This document shows positions 26,609 to 35,085 of a stretch of 64,000 bases of DNA, one piece after another (position 1 is the stretch's first letter; each line of letters begins with the position of its first letter). The notes beneath the pieces were generated by a model that worked only from the letters and a program-made list of their open reading frames with translations, was not told the DNA's origin and ran no database searches. The stretch lies in NCBI RefSeq assembly GCF_000422785.1, contig NZ_AUGS01000017.1, forward strand, positions 1 to 64,000, given 5' to 3'. Position numbers and translations under genes: made by a program. The stretch is from Pseudovibrio exalbescens DSM 16456. GTDB lineage: Bacteria; Pseudomonadota; Alphaproteobacteria; Rhizobiales; Stappiaceae.

Positions 26609-27388
26609 ATGTGCACACAGCAGAAAATTCCGGTTTCAGTATTTATCATCGCCAAGGATGAGGAAGATCGCATCTGCGATGCGATCGACAGCGTCAAAGA
26701 GTGGGTCGAAGAAGTCATTGTGATCGACTCCGGATCTTCGGACCAGACGGTTAAAGTCGCTGAGGAGGCCGGTGCGCAGGTCGTATTCAATGAGTGGCCT
26801 GGCTACGGACTACAAAAGAGGTTTGGCGAAGACTGCTGCAAGAATAAGTGGTTGTTGAACATTGATGCCGACGAGCGCATCTCAGCGACCTTGGCCAACG
26901 AAATTCAAGATGTTTTTCGTCGTGGGCCAGACGCCGATATCTACAAGGTGCATATCGTGGATGTCTTCCCACACGAGAAAACAGCCAAAGCTTGGGCCTA
27001 CGGGTATTGGCAGTATCGCTTGTACAATCGCGAGCATGGACGTTTTTCTGACTCAAGCGTTCATGACACTGTACGACCCGAAAAATCTGCCACTATCAGA
27101 AAGCTCAAGGGGAAAGTTGACCATAGGTCACAACGATCGATTGCCTTCACTGTAGATAAGCTGAACCGGTACTCCGACATGCAGGTTGAAGACATGCAAC
27201 GGCGTGGTCGCAGCATGTCGCGTATACGTCTTTTGACCGAGTTTCCAATTGCATTCTTGAAGAGCTATTTCATCCGCCGAGCCTTCCTTTACGGCTGGTG
27301 GGGGTTGGTGATCGCCCATAACTACGCTTACTCGCGGTTCGTGCGCGTCGCGAAGTATTACGAAACAGGAATAGTATCTCGGGACTAG
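26609..27388 (+). CDS. Family 2 glycosyltransferase (WaaE/LgtF-like)
   Basis: A 259-aa GT-A enzyme probably working on the lipopolysaccharide core or a surface glycan. PVSVFIIAKDEEDRICDAIDSV opens the nucleotide-sugar fold, VIDSGSSDQTVKVAEEAG follows, and LLNIDADERIS carries the DxD-type metal site. The later YWQYRLYNREHGRFS and the RRAFLYGWWGLVIAHNYAYSRFVRVAKYYE end match the WaaE/KdtX group that adds glucose to core heptose. ATG 26609 is chosen so the protein starts as in the family; upstream ATGs at 26480 and 26573 give an extra hydrophobic or non-conserved leader and no clear ribosome site. It opens the polysaccharide block. Confidence 0.85.
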   Translation: MCTQQKIPVSVFIIAKDEEDRICDAIDSVKEWVEEVIVIDSGSSDQTVKVAEEAGAQVVFNEWPGYGLQKRFGEDCCKNKWLLNIDADERISATLANEIQDVFRRGPDADIYKVHIVDVFPHEKTAKAWAYGYWQYRLYNREHGRFSDSSVHDTVRPEKSATIRKLKGKVDHRSQRSIAFTVDKLNRYSDMQVEDMQRRGRSMSRIRLLTEFPIAFLKSYFIRRAFLYGWWGLVIAHNYAYSRFVRVAKYYETGIVSRD

Positions 27389-27393
27389 AAAAC

Positions 27394-28218
27394 ATGCCAA
27401 AAAGTCTGTCAACCCTTTGGGTAGATGGTACGCTCTCATACATTGAACATATATGTCTAAGATCAATGCTAAGTTGCGGGCACGAAGTTAAACTCTACAC
27501 TTATGGGGCTGTTTTTAATGTCCCTGATGGCATCGAGATACTTAGTGCAGAGGAAATTCTTCCAAAAGAGAAACTGATACAGCACAAGGCAACAGGAAGC
27601 TACGCACTAGGATCAAACCTCTTTCGATATCAACTATTAAGAAGGAAAGATACTATCTGGGTTGATACAGATGTATTTCTTCTTAAGAAAATTCCGGATT
27701 CAGAGTACATATTTGGTTGGGAGAGTGGACAGATTATAAATGGAGCTGTCCTTCATATGCCAAAGGACTCAGATCTCCTTTGTGACCTACTGAATTACTG
27801 TAATGCGAGGGTTTTTATTGCTCCCTGGTGGCCTCTTTCAAAGAAAATCAAAATTTTAATTCGCAGTTTCTATGGGGCTGACAAAAAAGTCGATACCGTC
27901 GAATGGGGAGTTTGGGGTCCTAAGGCCATTACTTTTTTCGCAAATAGGCGAAATGTTGCGAAGTTCGCACAACAGCAATCTGTATTCTACGCTATTCCGA
28001 TTGAGAGGGCTGAAGAAATATTCCAGCCGAATGCAGATGTTTCGAGTCTGATCACAGAGGATTCTCTTGCTCTTCATTTTTGGAACGAAGCCATAAAGAA
28101 GCGAAAAAGTGAGATGCCGCCTAAGGACAGTTTAATCCTCCAATTATGCAATCGCATAGGTTTAGACGCAGCCGACGTCCAGCAGATTCTGATTAGGAGC
28201 AAAGCTAATGACGATTAA
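27394..28218 (+). CDS. DxD-type glycosyltransferase (capsule/LPS sugar transferase-like)
   Basis: A 274-aa protein with the layout of small glycosyltransferases that use a DxD metal motif: an N-terminal strand KSLSTLWVDGTLSYIEHICLRS, a Gly-Ser-Asn segment before the site, and WVDTDVFLL with D91 and D93. Later SGQIINGAVLHMPKDS matches the acceptor-side region of the Gly_transf_sug group. Codon use is clearly A+T richer than in flanking genes. It starts 6 bp after the preceding glycosyltransferase and overlaps the ATP-grasp gene by 11 bp. Donor and acceptor are unknown. Confidence 0.78.
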   Translation: MPKSLSTLWVDGTLSYIEHICLRSMLSCGHEVKLYTYGAVFNVPDGIEILSAEEILPKEKLIQHKATGSYALGSNLFRYQLLRRKDTIWVDTDVFLLKKIPDSEYIFGWESGQIINGAVLHMPKDSDLLCDLLNYCNARVFIAPWWPLSKKIKILIRSFYGADKKVDTVEWGVWGPKAITFFANRRNVAKFAQQQSVFYAIPIERAEEIFQPNADVSSLITEDSLALHFWNEAIKKRKSEMPPKDSLILQLCNRIGLDAADVQQILIRSKANDD

Positions 28219-29116
28219 AAATACCAGTTCCTTGAGAGAATTAGTAAGAAAAGCATACTATCAAAAATTTGGCTGCTATCCAGACTTGGAGAATCCAACA
28301 AGTTACAATGACAAAATACAGTGGTTGAAAGTAAATGATCAAATGTACGAACATGTAATTTGTTGCGATAAACTATTAGTAAGAGGATTGGTTTCAAGTA
28401 TAGTTGGCGAGGGGTATCTACTTAATATTTATCAAGTTTCTAGATCTACTTATGGATTGGATCATGATAAATTGCCAGAGTTTTATGTTCTTAAGTCTAA
28501 TCACGACAGTGGTTCTGTTCATATCATCAAATCTAAGCGTGATTTTGAAGAGGCTGAGAAAGTAATAAACCGAAAGCTTAATCACGTTTACGGAGCGACT
28601 GGAGGCGAATGGGGCTATTCTCACGTCTATCCTTATGTCTTTGCCGAAGAATTTATGGAAGGAGACATAATTGATTTTAAGTTTCACTGTTGTAGCGGCT
28701 CAGTGAAGTGGGTCCAGATAATATCTGAACGCCATACCGGCAAGGCTGTGGAAGTAAATGTTGATGTAGACTATAAGCCAATTGGAATGCATTTGGATTC
28801 AAATATGACTTTCTCTTTGAATCCTCCACCTCGCCCTGAATGTTGGCGCGAAATGATAAACCTTGCTGAGCGACTTAGCGCCAAATTCAAATACATCAGG
28901 GTTGATCTATACAACCATAAAGGGAAGCCCGTGGTTGGTGAGCTAACCTCATGGCCCTATCAAGGGTTTTATACTACAGACGACAATATGAAATTTGGAG
29001 AGATGCTTGACTTCGACATGACATCGACGCGAATGATGTTACACGATCAAGTCAGTTATCAGCGAAGGAAGCCCAGCTTTCGCAGGCGCGTTAAGAACTG
29101 GTTGAGCTCAAAATGA
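28208..29116 (+). CDS. TupA-like ATP-grasp protein
   Basis: A 302-aa member of the ATP-grasp family found in polysaccharide clusters (TupA, teichuronopeptide type). Recognisable parts are NPTSYNDKIQWLKVND, CCDKLLVRGLVSSIVGEGYLL, FYVLKSNHDSGSVHIIKSK, YVFAEEFMEGDIIDFKFHCCSG and the closing IRVDLYNHKGKPVVGELTSWPYQGF with the metal-binding Asp/Glu. These enzymes are thought to ligate an amino acid or similar group to a sugar acid on a surface polymer. The DNA is strongly A+T rich. The gene overlaps both neighbours (11 bp and 4 bp), so it is co-translated with them. Confidence 0.82.
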   Translation: MTIKNTSSLRELVRKAYYQKFGCYPDLENPTSYNDKIQWLKVNDQMYEHVICCDKLLVRGLVSSIVGEGYLLNIYQVSRSTYGLDHDKLPEFYVLKSNHDSGSVHIIKSKRDFEEAEKVINRKLNHVYGATGGEWGYSHVYPYVFAEEFMEGDIIDFKFHCCSGSVKWVQIISERHTGKAVEVNVDVDYKPIGMHLDSNMTFSLNPPPRPECWREMINLAERLSAKFKYIRVDLYNHKGKPVVGELTSWPYQGFYTTDDNMKFGEMLDFDMTSTRMMLHDQVSYQRRKPSFRRRVKNWLSSK

Positions 29117-30711
29117 GGGTACTTGCTCTAACTGCAAATTATGATGGATGGATTGCCGATACAATTTATCGTGAACAAGTGGCTTTAAGGGAAGCCCTTC
29201 GTAAAGAGGGAGGCGAGCTACACTTCTATGGGCCCGGTTTTCGCTACAATTCTAATTATGTCCCTCAAATCATAAAAGAGTTTTCTGATGAAGGCATAAC
29301 TTTTGATGCGCTAATCTGTTATAGCAGTCCATTGGATCTGCTCAAGAATGGTGTGATAGATTTGGCTGTAGCGGATCGATACAGCGTTCCTGCTCAACTG
29401 CGGTCCTTCCCGAGAGGCCTAGACCGAGTTACCTGTGTTCCAAAAATTTTCTGGATGAACGATTATTGGCAAATCTCCGCCAAACGATGGGATGAAATCC
29501 TCCTAGGAAATGGTTTCTCAACCGTACTCTCAGTTTACACTCCTTTCCATACAAGTTCGCAAGAACATGAAGCAACCTTTTCTTCTCGTCTTCGGCAGAA
29601 GGTCAAATTCATACACAGTCCAAGAGCGCTGGATCCAGATTACTTTTCTGGTAACCTGGATAGGGAGCGTGATATCGATGTAACTCTTCTCGGTGCCATA
29701 TCTTCCGAGACCTATCCCTCAAGGTTCTATTTTAGCGAAACTCTAAAAAGGCAGTCTGGACTAAGTAAATTTCTGAAAGATCATCCAGGATATAATTTCA
29801 ACCAGATTTTAACTGGTGGAGTTACCGGAGATGCATATAGAGAGGTATTAACGCGCACGAAGCTTTTTGTAACGTGCGGAACAAAACGTCACCTTCCGCT
29901 CATAAAAGTATATGAAGCAATGGCCTCAGGTTGTGTTTTGTGCATTGATGGAATTAATGGCGCTGCAGAGCTTCATATGGAAGAGGGTAAGCACTTCAAG
30001 ATTATCACTACCTGTAACTTCATGGCGGAAATAAGTAAATTGCTTCGCGATGAAGAAAAGCGCCAAGAGATAGCGTTCAATGCCTTTGATTTGTTTCGAA
30101 ATAAACATACCACTGGTGTAAGAGCTGAGCAAACACTGCAATCAATCAGAGATTCTGTAATCGAGTTCCAAAATAGCGCGAAGCCAAATCGCCTGCACTA
30201 CTTGGCAGATTTATATTCGTCGAAAGTTGCCAGCGAATTGAAGAATTTGAGATCAAAGCTGGCAAAGGGAAACCTTGTGGGTCGCGAGGAAGCTAATAGT
30301 AAGCAAGAAGAAGGGAAAAGAAAGTACAGCGCTCTTGATTGTAAGAACATAGTCGCCTTTTCTCATTTTAATGAATGGGATGTACAGGCTGATGATAATC
30401 AAAGAAATTTTCTAGATAATTTAATAGCTTCTTTGGAACGCTCTTGCTCTTTAAAGGCGTCCCTTTTGTCCGAAGCGGAACTTGGTACCGGTGCCAAGCC
30501 TAGTTCAGATGAGCAATTGTTTGTCATCGACAACGTTGATGATGAGCACGTTGCCTTGGAAGAGCGGGTTTCTTTGTATCTATCTGAGAGCAATCAGTTT
30601 GGGCATCTTGTTTCGTTCTCGCCCAATGCCCACAAAGTCTTGATCTTATCCCTAGATCCTGTTTTGTTGGAGAAGCTGCCCCCCCTCTCGGCAAAAATAA
30701 GCTGGACTTGA
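29113..30711 (+). CDS. CgeB-type glycosyltransferase with C-terminal extension
   Basis: A 532-aa protein. Residues 1-365 look like a GT-B enzyme of the CgeB/Glyco_trans_1_2 type: MRVLALTANYDGW at the start, FWMNDYW, DVTLLGAISSETYPSR, then YREVLTRTKLFVTCGTKRHLPLIKVYEAMASGCV and a closing FNAFDLFRNKHT. The last ~165 residues are charged, with a Lys/Glu-rich linker (~395-412), and match nothing I recognise; they could be a protein-protein or acceptor domain. It overlaps the ATP-grasp gene by 4 bp (ATGA) and ends the rightward block. The base composition is A+T rich like the rest of the island. Confidence 0.72.
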   Translation: MRVLALTANYDGWIADTIYREQVALREALRKEGGELHFYGPGFRYNSNYVPQIIKEFSDEGITFDALICYSSPLDLLKNGVIDLAVADRYSVPAQLRSFPRGLDRVTCVPKIFWMNDYWQISAKRWDEILLGNGFSTVLSVYTPFHTSSQEHEATFSSRLRQKVKFIHSPRALDPDYFSGNLDRERDIDVTLLGAISSETYPSRFYFSETLKRQSGLSKFLKDHPGYNFNQILTGGVTGDAYREVLTRTKLFVTCGTKRHLPLIKVYEAMASGCVLCIDGINGAAELHMEEGKHFKIITTCNFMAEISKLLRDEEKRQEIAFNAFDLFRNKHTTGVRAEQTLQSIRDSVIEFQNSAKPNRLHYLADLYSSKVASELKNLRSKLAKGNLVGREEANSKQEEGKRKYSALDCKNIVAFSHFNEWDVQADDNQRNFLDNLIASLERSCSLKASLLSEAELGTGAKPSSDEQLFVIDNVDDEHVALEERVSLYLSESNQFGHLVSFSPNAHKVLILSLDPVLLEKLPPLSAKISWT

Positions 30712-30713
30712 TA

Positions 30714-30746
30714 GCGTCCTTGCTTTTTATCTATTTGCAAGGACGC
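30714..30746. terminator. Hairpin between convergent glycosyltransferase blocks
   Basis: Perfect 10-bp arms GCGTCCTTGC (30714-30723) and GCAAGGACGC (30737-30746) with a 13-base T-rich loop. It lies in the 50-bp gap between two converging operons and could stop transcription from both sides. Flanking U runs are weak. Confidence 0.6.
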
Positions 30747-30761
30747 CCTCAATTTTCAAAA

Positions 30762-31601
30762 CTACCTAGCTAAAATTTTCGTAATGTATTTTAGCCTCTG
30801 AGGGTAATACTTCAATTTGTTAAAAAAATTGTACGGCTTTCCCACAGTTATCTCTTCAATTATACCGTGTTTTCGCAGGTAGTATGCCTCGAAAGATTGG
30901 CTTCTCTTTCGGAAGCCGGTGTAATGTTGACTGTATACTGGCCTATGGTGGATAAATGATTGTTTTGAAATTGTTACTTTTAATCCAGCATCTTTGGCGC
31001 GCAGAAAGTAGTCACCGTGTTCTTTACCGATCTTAATTGTTTCATCAAACTTCAAGGTGCCAGCGGTTGATGTGCGGGCAATATAACAGTTCAACACAAT
31101 GTCATAAAGTGGATAGCCTTCCAAATACCCTCTGTTTTGATCAATGTAGTGATATAAAACTCCGTCCTCTTTTTCGAACGTACCTGCGTAATGCAGTTCC
31201 CCTCTACAGTAGTTCTTGATCGGGCGGTAGTCTAACATGCGCATCGCAATAATGTCGAATGTTGTGGCGCTAATGAGTTCTACAAGCCCGCTTAGATTTG
31301 CATCTCTTTCAAAACAGTGATCATCGTCGATAAGCAAATAGTATGGAGTTTCAACTAGCTCAATAGCCTTATTTCTGCCTTCAGATATTCCAGTATCGGG
31401 CGGAAGCTTGAGTGTATTAGTGTAAGGGTCGCTAAGAAATTCGGTGGGTTCGAAGCTGTCATCGGCAACAATGGCGCGGGTTGTGGGATAGTATTCACGC
31501 AGCGAATTTATGCAACGCGTTACCATGTCTGGGCGCTCGAACGTCTTGACAACAACCGTTAGATTTTCTGCTACGATGTTATGCCCTTTCAAAGGAGGCA
31601 T
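30762..31601 (-). CDS. Family 2 glycosyltransferase
   Basis: A 279-aa GT-A enzyme. ENLTVVVKTFERPDMVTRCINSLREYYP forms the N-terminal nucleotide-binding strand and helix, IVADDSFEPTEF follows, and YYLLIDDDHCFERD carries the DxD metal site. The part after it (TAGTLKFDETIKIGKEHGDYFLRAKDAGLKV) matches the acceptor-recognition ED-type motif of GT2 enzymes. It lies 11 bp downstream of the GT4 gene on the minus strand, so the two form a leftward pair facing the other polysaccharide genes. Donor sugar unknown. Confidence 0.85.
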   Translation of the reverse strand: MPPLKGHNIVAENLTVVVKTFERPDMVTRCINSLREYYPTTRAIVADDSFEPTEFLSDPYTNTLKLPPDTGISEGRNKAIELVETPYYLLIDDDHCFERDANLSGLVELISATTFDIIAMRMLDYRPIKNYCRGELHYAGTFEKEDGVLYHYIDQNRGYLEGYPLYDIVLNCYIARTSTAGTLKFDETIKIGKEHGDYFLRAKDAGLKVTISKQSFIHHRPVYSQHYTGFRKRSQSFEAYYLRKHGIIEEITVGKPYNFFNKLKYYPQRLKYITKILAR

Positions 31602-31612
31602 GGGATATTCCT

Positions 31613-32665
31613 TTAAACAGAATCCAAGATAGATAGGTATTTTGTTGTGTGGGATCGTTTATCCAATTTGCTCACGGCATGCTCTCGTGCTCTGGCACCC
31701 CAGAGTACTGCATCGCTTGGTTGTCCGATGAGTTTGCTCAGGGCTTCTTTTATCGTGATTGGGTTAGCGTCTTCCAATAGTATTCCAGCATCTCCGACAG
31801 CTTCTGGAGTTCCCCCCGAGTTGGTAGAGATTGTAGCGCATCCGCATGACATAGCTTCAACAACTGCTCGCGGAAAGCCTTCTTTTACGATTGAAGGTAG
31901 ACATGCTATTCGCGAGCTGGCAAATACTTCACGGACCTCGTGGGATTTGAGGTTTATGCGGAGTTGAATTTGATGCTCATCTGAAATGTATCGAATTAGT
32001 TTTCTCAGAAACGCCTTTTCTTCTTCAGTCTGTACCGCGAGAGCAAGTGTTAGGGTCCAGTCTTTTTTTTGTAGATCGAGAAAAGCGGCGACTAGTTCCA
32101 GAATGCCTTTATCTTCGCGAGCACGCCCAGCAAAGCTAATCGTATTTAATTTTCCAACTGCAGGCCGCCACACGGTTGTGTCAACTGAGTTGAACAATGT
32201 TTCGCACTTGTTTGATAGTTGAGGAAATTCGTTTAGGAAACTTTCTCTTATAAAATCACTGACAAATATTATCTTTCTAAGAGGAATGAAAAGCCTCTGC
32301 TTTACAAGTCTTGATAATACGTTCCTATTTTTTCTTAATAAACCGTGCCTGTAAAGTACTACAGGTATTGCCGGGAATTTCTTTGCTAAGTAAGCTGCGG
32401 TCTGAGGATATTGATGGACTACAATGACATCTGGTAGATCCATACTTATATGTTCTTCAAAGCCAGAGTTAAGCAGCTTCTGAGTATGCCCAACTACAGA
32501 TCTAAAATCGAAACCAGTAAATGGCTTCTCGGTTTTCGAACCAAGTACGTAGCTGTCCACGGAACAACGTGTACTTTCAATCTGATCCTTAACTACAAGA
32601 TCAATGGAAGTAGCGCCATTCTCCGAGAAAACCATACCCCGGGGTAAAACAATAGCCACTTTCAT
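31613..32665 (-). CDS. Family 4 glycosyltransferase
   Basis: A 350-aa GT-B enzyme. The N-terminal half starts MKVAIVLPRGMVFSENGATSID and holds the acceptor site; the C-terminal half has NTISFAGRAREDKGILELVAAF, SRIACLPSIVKEGFPRAVVEAMSCGCATISTNSGGTPEAVGDAGILLE, which contains the E-x7-E motif and the nucleotide-sugar pocket of GT4 retaining transferases. The start at 32665 is preferred over 32671 because GGAAG is then 6-7 bases away. It is the first gene of the leftward pair and shares the A+T-rich composition. Confidence 0.87.
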   Translation of the reverse strand: MKVAIVLPRGMVFSENGATSIDLVVKDQIESTRCSVDSYVLGSKTEKPFTGFDFRSVVGHTQKLLNSGFEEHISMDLPDVIVVHQYPQTAAYLAKKFPAIPVVLYRHGLLRKNRNVLSRLVKQRLFIPLRKIIFVSDFIRESFLNEFPQLSNKCETLFNSVDTTVWRPAVGKLNTISFAGRAREDKGILELVAAFLDLQKKDWTLTLALAVQTEEEKAFLRKLIRYISDEHQIQLRINLKSHEVREVFASSRIACLPSIVKEGFPRAVVEAMSCGCATISTNSGGTPEAVGDAGILLEDANPITIKEALSKLIGQPSDAVLWGARAREHAVSKLDKRSHTTKYLSILDSV

Positions 32666-32830
32666 TGTCATCTTCCGCTAACCAAACATTGTATAAGCCT
32701 CTGGCGTATTGTTAAGGCCGATTCAAAAGAACGACAAGGCTTAATGCCTGCCCAAAGCCAGACTGTGGAGTATTGTGGTACATATGAAGTCAGAAAAGTA
32801 GAGAGAATAGTGGGCATCTTGGTATGGCGG

Positions 32831-34048
32831 CTAAGCGACATTCACCTTCAACCCCTCCAACAAACTCGCCATGAGGGCTAGGGCCTTGGGTTCGTTGATG
32901 GGGGTGCTATCGTTCCAGATGGCGGTGAAGCGGTAGCGCGTGCCGCCTTTTGTTTCAAGATCATAGGTGAAGGACAAAGTGCCGATTTCACTACCACCTT
33001 TATAGGCGACGTGGTGCCAGTCAGCCTTTTCGGCACTGCCCAAGAAGAGCTTCAGCGCCGGGTCTTTGGAAAGGTGCCCCATTGTCTCGCAAAGTTCTTC
33101 AGCGCTGGCGTACCACCCGGCGCCTTCTTCGTGCGGCTCACGGACCTGGCTGACATAAGGTAAAGGGCGATTTTGCAGCTCCTCCAGGATCTCCAGTCGC
33201 GTTTCAATCGGTCCAAATCCATAGCGTGCCGCAAGCTCTGGGTCGGCCTTAAGCTTGAAGAACTCGCGCGTTGTCAGGAACGGTGTGCGTCCTGCGGCGC
33301 CGTCGAGACTGCGCGGCCCCAACAGGTTCATGATCAGGTCCGTTGCGGATTTGTCCGAGTTGGCAATCATCTGTTCCGCTACCGCCTTGACGGTTTCCAA
33401 GGCGTTCACCTTGCGACCACTGATGATCCCGGGCGGGATCGACACGAACTCTTCCGAAAGGCGCATTTTTTGCGAGAGTGTTAGCTTTCGATCCGCCACT
33501 CTTTGCCGCAAAGCCTGCAAGACAAAAAGATTTGCCGCTGAACCTATCGCCAACGGGTCTGAAGCGTTGCACGCGGCCACGGTCTCATCATTGCACGTGA
33601 GAAGGTGGCTATGGCGCGGCGCGAGTGCTTTCATCGCCGCCAGAATCTCCTCGCGGCTGGTGAGCCTACTGCGTGGTGACTTGATGAAAAAGCCCGATGC
33701 TTGCCCCGACCGTGTTCGATCCATAAGAACCGGAAGCACATAGTCTGATGTGGTGACCAGATAGCCGCGTCCCTTTGGATCTCGGCCAACGGTTTCGGCG
33801 GGGCCATATGTATCGCGCGCTTCTTGCAGAGATTGCTTTATGGCTTCTGGTTCTACAACTTCCTTGAAGCCTGCCGAGAACATGGAAATGTCGTTGTAGT
33901 CGGCAGACCAGATCCGCAAGATAAGGTCTTCGGGTGTCATGGCGCGCAGCGCCATTGCTTCCGGCGTCATACGCTGAGCGGGAGAGAGTTTTTGCAAGTT
34001 GGCCTGAATTTTTTTCAGGCCTTGAACCACTTCCTGAAGCAAGCGCAT
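32831..34048 (-). CDS. Class A beta-lactamase-fold protein with exchanged active-site Lys/Asn
   Basis: A 405-aa protein with an N-terminal alpha/beta domain (about 38-115, SADYNDISMFSAGFKEVV, like those on actinobacterial and rhizobial serine hydrolases) and a class A beta-lactamase-like domain from about residue 145. The nucleophile block is PLAIGSAANLFVLQAL, so S170-x-x-N173 replaces S-x-x-K; the second block is NSDKSATDLIM, so S231-D-K233 replaces S-D-N; the third, AYKGGSEIGTLS, keeps K-G-G. The two changes are reciprocal. No signal peptide is visible, which is also odd for this family. It may be a non-lactamase hydrolase or a binding protein. Confidence 0.75.
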   Translation of the reverse strand: MRLLQEVVQGLKKIQANLQKLSPAQRMTPEAMALRAMTPEDLILRIWSADYNDISMFSAGFKEVVEPEAIKQSLQEARDTYGPAETVGRDPKGRGYLVTTSDYVLPVLMDRTRSGQASGFFIKSPRSRLTSREEILAAMKALAPRHSHLLTCNDETVAACNASDPLAIGSAANLFVLQALRQRVADRKLTLSQKMRLSEEFVSIPPGIISGRKVNALETVKAVAEQMIANSDKSATDLIMNLLGPRSLDGAAGRTPFLTTREFFKLKADPELAARYGFGPIETRLEILEELQNRPLPYVSQVREPHEEGAGWYASAEELCETMGHLSKDPALKLFLGSAEKADWHHVAYKGGSEIGTLSFTYDLETKGGTRYRFTAIWNDSTPINEPKALALMASLLEGLKVNVA

Positions 34049-34201
34049 AAAACGGCGTCCTGTTGTGAGGCCAGACTGTTTGTTGCTGTTGCTTTAGCGT
34101 GAATGTGAGTTCTGCACCAGTGCGGGCTTCAGATTCCTCAGCGTTTTCCTGCCCGCGCGCGATACCCTGTTGAAACCTCCGCCGGTTTTACAAGGGGCCC
34201 C

Positions 34202-34540
34202 TCAGGTTTGGATGGATTGCGCTGCCTGAAAAAGGGTTGTGCTACGGGCACCGCTGCGACAATAGGCCAGCACGGGGGACGGCAAGTGTTTCAGTGCATC
34301 GGCTGTGCGGGTCGCAGCTTCATGAAGGTCTGAACTGTGGTCAACGGGAATGAAAACCAACTCCAGCCCGATCTCCTCAGCTGCTTTGGTGACCTCTGCA
34401 ACTGTTGGCTGGCCAGGCTCCTCGCCATCAGGCCGATTACAAATGAGGGATGCGAAACCGTGCTCTTTTAGAGCCGGAACGTCTTCTGGCGTGATTTGAC
34501 CCGCGACAAAAAACTCGGGTGTAAGCTGACGTATGGACAT
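34202..34540 (-). CDS. DUF442 / Blh-type phosphatase-like sulfurtransferase domain protein
   Basis: A 112-aa cytoplasmic protein of the TIGR01244/DUF442 group. It has SIRQLTPEFFVAGQITPEDVPALKEHGFASLICNRPDGEE, IPVDH and a cysteine loop AYCRSGARSTTLF that resembles the C-x5-R loop of protein tyrosine phosphatases and rhodaneses. In Blh proteins this domain is fused to a persulfide dioxygenase; here it stands alone. GGAGGAGG directly precedes ATG 34540, so the upstream ATG at 34609 is rejected. It lies beside split YeeE/YedE genes on the same strand, as in sulfide-response operons, but behind a hairpin. Confidence 0.82.
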   Translation of the reverse strand: MSIRQLTPEFFVAGQITPEDVPALKEHGFASLICNRPDGEEPGQPTVAEVTKAAEEIGLELVFIPVDHSSDLHEAATRTADALKHLPSPVLAYCRSGARSTTLFQAAQSIQT

Positions 34541-34612
34541 GGAGCCTCCTCCAGTCAGGGCTGCAATCAATCTGAAAATATACTTAAACATGTGGATGTG
34601 ATATCTCAAGTA

Positions 34613-34653
34613 AAAGACCCTGTTGCGCCGGTGGATGTCGCAACAGGGTCTTT
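34613..34653 (-). terminator. Terminator after the YeeE/YedE pair
   Basis: Fifteen-base arms AAAGACCCTGTTGCG and CGCAACAGGGTCTTT enclose an 11-base loop, and on the minus strand the stem runs on into TTTTACTTG. The stem lies 24 bp past the second YeeE gene, so the DUF442 gene probably needs read-through or its own promoter at about 34545-34610. Confidence 0.8.
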
Positions 34654-34677
34654 GAGTTTACTAACGGAAGCCGTTGG

Positions 34678-35082
34678 CTAGGCGCGGCGGGCAACTGCCA
34701 TCCCTATGATCATTGCGGCAACAAAAACAAGCGCGCTTGTTGTTGCAAGTCCGGCGGAAGACAGGGCAGGTCCTGGACACAGGCCGCCTAAACCCCAGCC
34801 AATGCCAAAGATTCCGGCCCCAAGAAGCAAGCGTTTATCCAGAGCACTTTTGGTTGGCAGATGAAAGCTTTGATCAAGAATAGGCTTTTCCAACTTCTTG
34901 AAAAGGAAAAACGCGGGCATGGCGACCGCGATCGCACCGCCCATGACAAAGGCAAGGCTGGGGTCCCAAGTTCCGGCCAGATCAAGGAAGTTCTGTACTT
35001 TCGCTGGGTTGTCCATGCCGGACAGCGCCAGCCCAAAACCGAAGACCAGGCCGGAAATCAGGCCGAGAACAATACGTGCCAT
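34678..35082 (-). CDS. YeeE/YedE-family membrane protein, second half (DUF6691 type)
   Basis: A 134-aa inner-membrane protein with about four helices. GLISGLVFGFGLALSGMDNPAKVQNFLDLAGTWDPSLAFVMGGAI and FGIGWGLGGLCPGPALSSAGL are the two conserved blocks; the Cys in LGGLCPGPA is the counterpart of the channel cysteines that relay thiosulfate in TsuA. In E. coli both halves are one polypeptide; here two genes 3 bp apart encode them, a common split form in alpha- and gammaproteobacteria. The pair is expected to import a reduced sulfur compound. Confidence 0.87.
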   Translation of the reverse strand: MARIVLGLISGLVFGFGLALSGMDNPAKVQNFLDLAGTWDPSLAFVMGGAIAVAMPAFFLFKKLEKPILDQSFHLPTKSALDKRLLLGAGIFGIGWGLGGLCPGPALSSAGLATTSALVFVAAMIIGMAVARRA

Positions 35083-35085
35083 GGG

